In this document: positions 1 to 5,361 of the stretch, piece after piece
Layout of the letters: every line of letters starts with the position of its first letter
Numbering within the stretch: the first letter of the stretch is position 1
Source of the DNA: Nitrospina sp.
Lineage (GTDB): Bacteria > Nitrospinota > Nitrospinia > Nitrospinales > VA-1
Direction: 5' to 3'
DNA: 7,074 nucleotides
Assembly (NCBI GenBank): GCA_018647025.1
Contig: JABGTQ010000035.1
Span: forward strand, 1 to 7,074
The notes under the pieces: generated by a model
Database searches by the model: none
Told to the model about the DNA's origin: nothing
The model's input: only the letters and a program-made list of their open reading frames with translations
Made by a program: the position numbers and the translations under genes

Positions 1-765
1 ATATCCAATATAATTTAATTCTACCTCTAGATACTTTTTTGCCAAGTTGACCAAGTTGTTCCCTGCGAGTAAATCTTTTTTATTACGGACTCGGTTTATG
101 ATGATTGCTGGTTTGAACTCATTAACTATTTCGTCAAGTTTCTTAATTTGAGTTTCGTCAACTTTCTTAATATTTTCTCTTAGTGTCGCTAACGTGTAGG
201 TTTCCAGATCATTCTTTGATAACTTTGAGTAGTCCACCAGCTTTTGTAGAGCGGAAAGGTTTTTTAGTTTTTTACTCAATCGCCTGAATAATGCAGAACG
301 AATAAAACTGAAAGTTTTCATAACAGAGGTTGTTTCAGGCGAGCTCATAATGATCCCTTTTGAGCTTATATTAAAAAAATCTAACACATTGAAGCTCGTC
401 CCTGGTCCAAGGTCCAGAATAACCGTATCCGCATCAATTTTTTTGATGAAAGATATTATTTTTTTTACACGTTCTGAATCAATATTTGCGCTACCGGGAT
501 TATCACCGGCACTACTTATAAACTTGAGATTGCTTATTCCAGTTTCTATTAACAGTGAGTCAGGAGCTTTGTCGTTGGTGAATAAATCTTGAAAACCATA
601 CAGTGGATGGCTAATACCAAGTAAAGCATGTAAATTTGAAGCACCAAAGTCACCATCCATAAGAACAACTTTTTGCCCGCTAAGCGCTATCCCTACAGCA
701 AGGTTGGTTGATATCACACTTTTCCCAATGCCACCTTTTCCTCCACCTACTGGAATGATATTCAC
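1..765 (-). CDS. MinD/ParA-family P-loop ATPase (FlhG-like), C-terminus beyond window edge
   Basis: This is a cytoplasmic ATPase of the deviant Walker A (MinD/ParA/FlhG) family. Such enzymes cycle on and off membrane or nucleoid by ATP-dependent dimerisation and position other machinery. 255 codons are visible and the frame is open to the left edge. The protein opens with IIPVGGGKGGIGKS, a deviant Walker A at residues 9-16 with signature Lys10 and Lys15. It continues with an A' motif VVLMDGDFG (33-41), NLHALLGI (44-51) and a Walker B TVILDLGPGTS (114-124) followed by FNVLDFF. Start: GTG at 763-765 is preceded in frame by a TAA four codons upstream, and AAGG lies 8 bases before it, so no earlier start is possible. 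It lies 55 bases after the repeat-protein gene on the same strand, so the two are probably co-transcribed. The partner could be that neighbour. Family assignment is firm. The cargo (flagella, cell division, pili, other) cannot be read, and any C-terminal membrane-targeting helix is outside the window. Confidence 0.93.
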   Translation of the reverse strand, partial: MNIIPVGGGKGGIGKSVISTNLAVGIALSGQKVVLMDGDFGASNLHALLGISHPLYGFQDLFTNDKAPDSLLIETGISNLKFISSAGDNPGSANIDSERVKKIISFIKKIDADTVILDLGPGTSFNVLDFFNISSKGIIMSSPETTSVMKTFSFIRSALFRRLSKKLKNLSALQKLVDYSKLSKNDLETYTLATLRENIKKVDETQIKKLDEIVNEFKPAIIINRVRNKKDLLAGNNLVNLAKKYLEVELNYIGY

Positions 766-773
766 TGTCGTTG

Positions 774-777
774 CCTT
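774..777 (-). promoter_or_regulatory. Ribosome binding site deciding the GTG start of the MinD/ParA ATPase
   Basis: On the minus strand AAGG (within AAAAGG) sits 8 bases upstream of the GTG at 765. An in-frame TAA begins just before it, so this site fixes GTG as the start. Confidence 0.65.
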
Positions 778-820
778 TTATATTTCATTTTCATGTTTGG
801 GAATAGAGGTATTTTTTGTT

Positions 821-2509
821 TTATAGCTTGGTGTTCTTGCTTTTTTGTCTTGCCATAAAGATAAATGATTCTAGTTGACGTAAATACTCCTTGTTCGATC
901 TTGATTTTTGTTTGCTTTTATAACTCACATTGGCGGGTTGATAACTTCCTTGTCTTTTTCGGAGAGTTTCGGTCGGGGCAGCTTCTACTCTTGTTTCAGA
1001 TTCTTGTTCCAGTGACTGAAATCTAACTTCCAATTCAGACTGAAATGTTTTTAGTCTGCTGACCAAGGCATCTGTTTGTGCTGAAACTGAAGAGTTTAGA
1101 ATGCTGTTAAGTAATGGGCGAGTAGAAGGTGATTCTTTAATTGTTTCTGAAGAATTATTGGATATTTTTGATTGTAAAGCTGGCTTGGGTTCAAGGTCAG
1201 TCTTGACTACATCCTCAAGGGTGAGTTCGACGCGTTGAGGAACAGGAGAAGAAGTAGAAAACTGAGGTTCCGATGTGCTAGAAACTGCTTCATTTGGTTC
1301 TAAATGTTTTGTTTCTGAGGTGCTTAAAGTATTGGTTGTAAGAGATTTTTCCCCAGGGACACTTTCTTCTTCTCTAATGAGTTCAGCGAGTTCGTCGATA
1401 TCAATGTTTGATGATTGCTCAGTTATTGATTCGTTTAGCTGGTTAACCTCTACACGCACTTCTTCTTTTGGTGTTATTATTTTATTCTTTTGGTCAACCG
1501 TTATAAATATTTCCTCGTCTTCAATGAGTTCGGTGAGTTGATCGATATTAATATTTGATGGTTCTTCAGTGCTTTCTTCTTTTAAAATAGTTTCTTCTAT
1601 GATCTGCTCGGCAAGCTCATCAATGCCAATACCTAAAGAGGATTCAGTTGTTATTTCGGTTGCCTGATTTGTACTTGGAACTGTTTCCTCTTTTTGAGCT
1701 ACTTCAGTAAGGACTTCTTTTTCCAACTCTTGAAGAACTTCATTCTCTGAAGCAACATCTTTCGGTTTATCTGTTTGGAAGGGTTTTGAAATATAATCAT
1801 AAAGTTCATCCCACTCCTCGACATCAGTCTCCCAACCAAAATCGTCGTCTGAAATCCTTCGATTTTTAAATATTTCCTGTGGTGTTTGATTTAAGTTTTC
1901 TTGCGTGAGGGGCCCTGTTTTTTGTGATTCTTGAGGAATCGTTGCCGATTCATTTTCTTGCTTAGGTTTGCCTGCTTGGAATGGTTTAGAAATATAATCA
2001 TAAAGCTCATTCCACTCCTCGACATCAGTCTCCCAACCAAAATCGTCATTTGAAATCCTACGGTTCTTAAATATTTCCTGCGGAGTTTGATTAAGATCTC
2101 CTGAGGTAATTGTTTTTTTCTGCAAACTTGGCAACTCAAATTCATTCCCATACGCCTTCGTATCTGATTCGTTAGTTGGCTGATCTAAGTTAGAATTTTT
2201 TGTGCTTTGGTTTTGAGGCAGGGGTTGATTTGTGCTTACTTCCTCGTTATCTTCTTCTGTTAACTCACTCAGTAAGGCATCCAGGCGGTTTTCTTTTAAG
2301 GTATAGGATTTTTTTAATTTAATTATGGTGTATGGAACTACCCCAATAATAGCTAAACTTAATCCAAGGAGAAGGGGATCGGATAAAATTTTAGCTAAAA
2401 TTGGTTGAATTGAGTCTAGAGTTTTCATTTCTTTCAGGCTCAAGAGATCTACAAGCTTAAACCAGACTGGTTCAAGAACTTCTATAATATTGACAAGAAT
2501 AGTTTCCAT
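821..2509 (-). CDS. Membrane-anchored acidic repeat protein, function unknown
   Basis: I do not recognise this 562-residue protein as a named family. In order it shows: an N-terminal amphipathic/hydrophobic stretch (about 1-24); one clear transmembrane segment (about 44-63) followed by KLKK, which suggests the remainder is cytoplasmic; a long Glu/Asp/Ser/Thr/Gln/Asn-rich, probably disordered region (about 75-470); two near-identical 46-residue units at 138-183 and 205-250; a cluster of IDELAELI-type motifs (about 286-383); a possible short coiled coil (476-508); and a basic tail rich in Lys/Arg (517-562). ATG at 2509 has AGGA four bases upstream (2514-2517). It is first in a leftward unit with the MinD/ParA-type ATPase, 55 bases apart. 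Inference: a membrane scaffold or landmark that binds the ATPase or other partners through its repeats, in the style of HubP/FimV or ZipA. No LysM, enzyme or DNA-binding domain is visible. The reading frame is secure; the role is not. Confidence 0.88.
   Translation of the reverse strand: METILVNIIEVLEPVWFKLVDLLSLKEMKTLDSIQPILAKILSDPLLLGLSLAIIGVVPYTIIKLKKSYTLKENRLDALLSELTEEDNEEVSTNQPLPQNQSTKNSNLDQPTNESDTKAYGNEFELPSLQKKTITSGDLNQTPQEIFKNRRISNDDFGWETDVEEWNELYDYISKPFQAGKPKQENESATIPQESQKTGPLTQENLNQTPQEIFKNRRISDDDFGWETDVEEWDELYDYISKPFQTDKPKDVASENEVLQELEKEVLTEVAQKEETVPSTNQATEITTESSLGIGIDELAEQIIEETILKEESTEEPSNINIDQLTELIEDEEIFITVDQKNKIITPKEEVRVEVNQLNESITEQSSNIDIDELAELIREEESVPGEKSLTTNTLSTSETKHLEPNEAVSSTSEPQFSTSSPVPQRVELTLEDVVKTDLEPKPALQSKISNNSSETIKESPSTRPLLNSILNSSVSAQTDALVSRLKTFQSELEVRFQSLEQESETRVEAAPTETLRKRQGSYQPANVSYKSKQKSRSNKEYLRQLESFIFMARQKSKNTKL
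1361..1654 (-). repeat. Cluster of short I-x-I-D-E-L-A-E-L-I motifs (residues 286-383)
   Basis: Three clear copies occur: GIGIDELAEQIIEE (293-306), NINIDQLTELIEDE (319-332) and NIDIDELAELIREE (368-381). Each follows a Ser/Thr/Glu-rich lead-in of the type TE-x-S. Two weaker copies lie between the second and third: ITVDQKNKII (336-345) and VEVNQLNESI (353-362). The aligned D/N positions are 297, 323, 339, 356 and 372, so the last four are spaced 16-17 residues apart. The three strong copies are evident; the two weak ones are inference. Short amphipathic helices that bind a partner are a reasonable reading. Confidence 0.7.
1760..1897 (-). repeat. 46-residue repeat, copy 2 (residues 205-250 of the membrane-anchored protein)
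   Basis: Second copy, beginning NLNQTPQEIF and ending ISKPFQTDKPK. By hand alignment with copy 1, 118 of 138 bases match: 30 codons are identical, 11 differ synonymously and 5 change the residue. The central 12 codons (DDFGWETDVEEW) are identical at every base. Confidence 0.95.
1961..2098 (-). repeat. 46-residue repeat, copy 1 (residues 138-183 of the membrane-anchored protein)
   Basis: This codes for a 46-residue unit beginning DLNQTPQEIF, with core DDFGWETDVEEW and ending ISKPFQAGKPK. It matches copy 2 at 41 of 46 residues. The units start 67 residues (201 bases) apart, with an unrelated 21-residue linker between them. Confidence 0.95.
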
Positions 2510-2573
2510 TTGGTCCTATTGGCAGAAAAGTAATTGCCGAGAAGTCAATATTTCAGACCTTATACTAGGGCAG

Positions 2574-2603
2574 ATTATACTAATATATTTTATAAAAAGC
2601 CAA
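2574..2603 (-). promoter_or_regulatory. Candidate sigma70-type promoter for the leftward repeat protein/ATPase unit
   Basis: On the minus strand TTGGCT (2598-2603, 4 of 6 matches to TTGACA) is followed after 18 bases by a perfect TATAAT (2574-2579). Transcription would start near 2567, leaving a leader of roughly 57 bases before the ATG at 2509. Such elements arise by chance in AT-rich DNA, so this rests on position and the perfect -10. Confidence 0.5.
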
Positions 2604-2639
2604 AAAAATTAATCACTTAGAGTTGAATAACATATAAAG

Positions 2640-2648
2640 TGTTATAAT
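2640..2648 (+). promoter_or_regulatory. Candidate extended -10 promoter for the glycosyltransferase gene
   Basis: TGTTATAAT is a perfect extended -10 (TG-n-TATAAT) with no good -35 at the expected distance. TTGAAT at 2623-2628 is only 14 bases away. Transcription would start near 2655, about 87 bases before the ATG at 2742. It is divergent from, and about 60 bases from, the leftward promoter. Confidence 0.5.
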
Positions 2649-2741
2649 TTGGTCTCTTTAGTAAATCAGTCCAATAGTTTTTAGCTACGTTGGTAGGCGG
2701 ATCTTTATTTATAGAATTTATTGTTTGTCACGGATATCTTT

Positions 2742-3482
2742 ATGAACAAAGTTTCAATTACTATAATTACAAAAAATGAAGAAAAAAATATTGAACGTTG
2801 CTTAAAAAGTATTAAATGGGCTGATGAGATAGTTATCATTGATACCTTTAGTACTGATCGCACTGTAGAAATTTGTCGTAAGTTTACTGACAAAGTATTT
2901 CAAGAAGTTTGGTTAGGGTATGGATTGCAAAAAAACCTATGCGCTTCAAAGGCATCTAATAGGTGGATATTAAATATTGATGCCGATGAGGTTATATCTC
3001 CTGAATGTGCAGCAGAAATTCAAAAGTTGTTGTTTGGTCAGCCGAAATTTTCACGTTATCGATTTCCAAGAAAAAATTTTATTGCTGATAGATGGGTGCG
3101 TTATGCGGGTTGGTATCCCGACTTAATCGCTAGACTTTATGACAGGGAGCGGGTTTCATTCTCTGAGTCTATGGTGCACGAAAGGTTAATTCCAGACGAA
3201 AAAGCAGGTATCTTAAACCAGCCTATTTTCCATTATTCGTTTGACGGGATGGAAGATTACATAAAGCGACAGAATCGATATTCATCTCTTTATGCAGAGG
3301 AAAAAAAACGGTTAGATTGGACGGCTGACTGGACCCATCTCTACATTAGACCGGTTTGGGCATTTATGAAAAATTATTTTTTTAGACAAGGTTTTAGGGA
3401 GGGGTTTCTTGGTGTTTTTTTGGCCCTTTCAATGATGTTTTATACCTACTTAAAATATGCCAAGACCCGTTCAATACATTAA
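2742..3482 (+). CDS. Family 2 glycosyltransferase, WaaE/KdtX-like (LPS inner-core type)
   Basis: A 246-residue GT-A fold glycosyltransferase of the group containing WaaE/KdtX, which in enterobacteria adds glucose to heptose I of the LPS inner core. The N-terminus has the family pattern ITIITKNEEKNIERCL (6-21), then WADEIVIIDTFSTDRT (26-41) for nucleotide-sugar binding. The metal-binding DxD appears in LNIDADE (D80, D82). GWYPDLIARLYDR (123-135) and VHERL (145-149) are also typical. The C-terminal part (about 204-240) is aromatic and hydrophobic with basic residues, fitting attachment to the inner membrane. The frame also opens at an upstream TTG (2721), but ATG at 2742 begins exactly where the family domain begins and has a weak CGGA about 7 bases upstream, so I prefer it. 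The gene appears to be transcribed alone, divergently from the repeat protein. The sugar and acceptor cannot be deduced from the sequence. Confidence 0.9.
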   Translation: MNKVSITIITKNEEKNIERCLKSIKWADEIVIIDTFSTDRTVEICRKFTDKVFQEVWLGYGLQKNLCASKASNRWILNIDADEVISPECAAEIQKLLFGQPKFSRYRFPRKNFIADRWVRYAGWYPDLIARLYDRERVSFSESMVHERLIPDEKAGILNQPIFHYSFDGMEDYIKRQNRYSSLYAEEKKRLDWTADWTHLYIRPVWAFMKNYFFRQGFREGFLGVFLALSMMFYTYLKYAKTRSIH

Positions 3483-3674
3483 AATCTGCCTATAAAATTA
3501 GGAATTTAAATCCTTTTAAGATAATATATTTCGGTGAAAAGTTTATATTTTTTGATAGATTTGTTGTTCCCCACCTCTAGCGTCAGGGTAGTAGGTAGTC
3601 GTTTTTAATCAAGGTATAGAAAACTAACAAAGCTGTTAATGCAAAAAGCTATTTTCCCAGTTGTTACATTCCTC

Positions 3675-3678
3675 GGAG
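3675..3678 (+). promoter_or_regulatory. Ribosome binding site deciding the TTG start of the M50 protease
   Basis: GGAG lies 7 bases upstream of TTG 3686-3688. No ATG or GTG occurs in this frame between the upstream TAG (3617-3619) and that TTG, so the TTG is the best start. Confidence 0.7.
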
Positions 3679-3685
3679 TAAATTT

Positions 3686-4354
3686 TTGAATAAACCACAG
3701 TTATTGATATTAATGATTCCTGTTATATTTTTTTCGCTTACAGTGCACGAATATTCTCATGGGAAGATAGCATTTTTGTTAGGTGATAATACGGCAAAAC
3801 TTCTTGGGCGACTTACATTTAATCCCTTTAAACATCTTGATCTGATGGGTACCCTATTTTTTTGTTTTGTGGGTTTTGGTTGGGCTAAACCAGTGCCAGT
3901 TAATCCTGATAATTTTGAACGGCCCAGAAGGGATATGATGTATGTTGCTATTGCAGGTCCATTGTCGAACTTAACGCTGGCTGTGATATTTAGTTTCGTT
4001 ATTCGTATTATAGAGCCTTCAGATAATGCCATTCTGTTTGCTTTGTTGAGTTTCGGGGTGTACGTAAATGTGGCGTTAGCAATTTTTAATTTACTTCCTG
4101 TGTTTCCCTTAGATGGTTCAAGCGTTATAAAAGGCTTGGTCCCTCTTGATATGGCTGCTCGATTAGGTGACTTGGACCGATTTGGGGCTATCCTTCTTAT
4201 TGGAATCTTTTTGATGGATTTCTTTGCGCATACAGGAATTATTGGGTACGTTTTATGGGAACCAATTATGTTTGTGGTTCAGTTTCTTTCACAAGATGCG
4301 TTTGCTGAATTAAGCCAAGTGCTCATGTTTATTTTTTTCACACTCAAGGGATAG
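3686..4354 (+). CDS. Site-2-protease-like M50 membrane zinc metalloprotease
   Basis: A 222-residue polytopic inner-membrane protein of the compact M50 (S2P/rhomboid-unlike, PDZ-less) family often annotated 'site-2 protease family protein'. HEYSH at residues 21-25 is the zinc-binding HExxH in the first membrane helix. GWAKPVPVNPDNF (65-77) and AGPLSN (90-95) are standard for this subfamily. NLLPVFPLDGS (135-145) carries the third zinc ligand Asp143; the usual second proline of the NLLPxPPLDG pattern is Phe here. Several further membrane helices follow, to about residue 218. The length is normal for the group. Translation begins at TTG with a good GGAG. The gene is first in a tight group with trpS (12-base gap), an arrangement common in deltaproteobacteria and related phyla as I recall it. 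Members probably cleave within the membrane, but the substrate is unknown, and linkage to trpS is positional rather than a proven functional tie. Confidence 0.92.
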   Translation: MNKPQLLILMIPVIFFSLTVHEYSHGKIAFLLGDNTAKLLGRLTFNPFKHLDLMGTLFFCFVGFGWAKPVPVNPDNFERPRRDMMYVAIAGPLSNLTLAVIFSFVIRIIEPSDNAILFALLSFGVYVNVALAIFNLLPVFPLDGSSVIKGLVPLDMAARLGDLDRFGAILLIGIFLMDFFAHTGIIGYVLWEPIMFVVQFLSQDAFAELSQVLMFIFFTLKG

Positions 4355-4366
4355 TAAGAAACAGAT

Positions 4367-5356
4367 ATGTCAGGTAAAAGAATTTTAAGTGGTATGCAGC
4401 CTTCGGGCCAATTACATCTAGGAAACTATCACGGTGCATTGAAAAACTGGGTTACTATGCAGAGTAGTTTAGACTGTTTTTTCTTCATCGCTGACTTACA
4501 TTCACTTACGACTTTATATCAGGATCCACAACTTATTAAAAAATATTCTTTTGAAGTGGCTGTTGACTGGTTGAGCTCAGGACTGGATCCGGAAAAATGT
4601 ACTTTGTTTGTGCAGTCCGCAATACCTGAACATGCTGAATTACACCTAATTCTTTCGATGATGGTTCCCGTGCCTTGGCTTGAGCGCAATCCTACCTATA
4701 AAGAAAAACAGGATGAAGTTAAAAATATTGATATGAGTTCTTATGGTTTTTTGGGATATCCTGTTTTGCAAACTGCTGACATCGTTCTTTACAAAGCAAA
4801 TGCTGTGCCAGTAGGGATTGACCAAGTCCCTCACTTGGAACTCTCACGGGAAATCATACGGCGTTTTAATAAGTTGTATAAGAAAAAAGTGTTTATCGAA
4901 CCTGAAGCGGAGATTTCAGATGTCCCAAAACTAAATGGGATTGATGGGCGTAAAATGAGCAAGAGTTATAATAATGCTATTTTTCTCAGTGACTCAGAAA
5001 AAAATATTACAAAAAAAGTTATGAGTATGCTTACTGATCCTTCGCGAGGAAGACGAACTGATCCAGGTGATCCAGATGTCTGCAATTTGTTTCCAATGCA
5101 CAAAATCTACTCTCCTGTAGAAATGCAGAAGGAAATCATTTCTGCATGTAAGAAAGCGGAGATTGGTTGCGGTGACTGTAAGCAGAAACTAGCAGATAAT
5201 TTGTTAAAATCGATGCTTCCAAAAATGGAAAAGAGAAGAAATGTAGCAGCAAAACCTAAAGAGGTATACGAAATACTTCGTGCGGGAACGGAAAAAGCTA
5301 GAGGTGTGGCACAGGCTACATTATCTGAAGCGAAAACAGCTATGAAAATTATTTAA
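4367..5356 (+). CDS. trpS: Tryptophanyl-tRNA synthetase (TrpRS)
   Basis: This cytoplasmic class Ic enzyme charges tRNA-Trp with tryptophan using ATP. The 329 residues match the usual bacterial length. SGMQPSGQLHLGNYHGAL (8-25) contains the HIGH-equivalent LHLGN. YPVLQTADIVLY (131-142) and GIDQVPHLELSREI (150-163) line the Trp/ATP site, and GRKMSKSYNN (194-203) is the KMSKS loop. The anticodon-binding region has Cys239, Cys261, Cys268 and Cys271 (C-x21-C-x6-C-x2-C), close to the pattern reported to hold a 4Fe-4S cluster in Thermotoga maritima TrpRS, so a cluster is plausible here. ATG at 4367 has only a weak purine stretch before it (AAGAAACAGAT), so translation may rely on coupling to the M50 gene, which stops 12 bases upstream. 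ileS follows after 5 bases. The identification is secure. Confidence 0.98.
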   Translation: MSGKRILSGMQPSGQLHLGNYHGALKNWVTMQSSLDCFFFIADLHSLTTLYQDPQLIKKYSFEVAVDWLSSGLDPEKCTLFVQSAIPEHAELHLILSMMVPVPWLERNPTYKEKQDEVKNIDMSSYGFLGYPVLQTADIVLYKANAVPVGIDQVPHLELSREIIRRFNKLYKKKVFIEPEAEISDVPKLNGIDGRKMSKSYNNAIFLSDSEKNITKKVMSMLTDPSRGRRTDPGDPDVCNLFPMHKIYSPVEMQKEIISACKKAEIGCGDCKQKLADNLLKSMLPKMEKRRNVAAKPKEVYEILRAGTEKARGVAQATLSEAKTAMKII

Positions 5357-5361
5357 CCTTT

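Noticed and set aside
350..592. Open plus-strand frame of 80 codons
   Set aside because: It lies antisense to the MinD/ParA ATPase, whose Walker B and neighbouring motifs are read from the other strand; no family resemblance or ribosome site.
1275..1541. Open plus-strand frame of 88 codons, Ser-rich
   Set aside because: It is the antisense shadow of the Glu/Asp-rich repeat region; its serine bias comes from the complement of acidic codons.
1891..2151. Minus-strand frame of 86 codons
   Set aside because: It is another frame of the 46-residue repeat region of the acidic protein, with no recognisable content.
3500..3517. Possible terminator after the glycosyltransferase: AGGA, seven-base loop, TCCT, then TTT
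   Set aside because: The stem is only four base pairs and the T run is short, so it is too weak to call. No stronger hairpin was found in the 3483-3685 spacer.
3483..3685. T-box or other riboswitch ahead of the protease-trpS-ileS group
   Set aside because: No T-box antiterminator sequence or strong hairpin followed by a T run is visible in the spacer. A TATAGA at 3615-3620 could be a -10 but has no matching -35.
3757..4032. Minus-strand frame of 91 codons
   Set aside because: It is antisense to the M50 protease over its conserved motifs.
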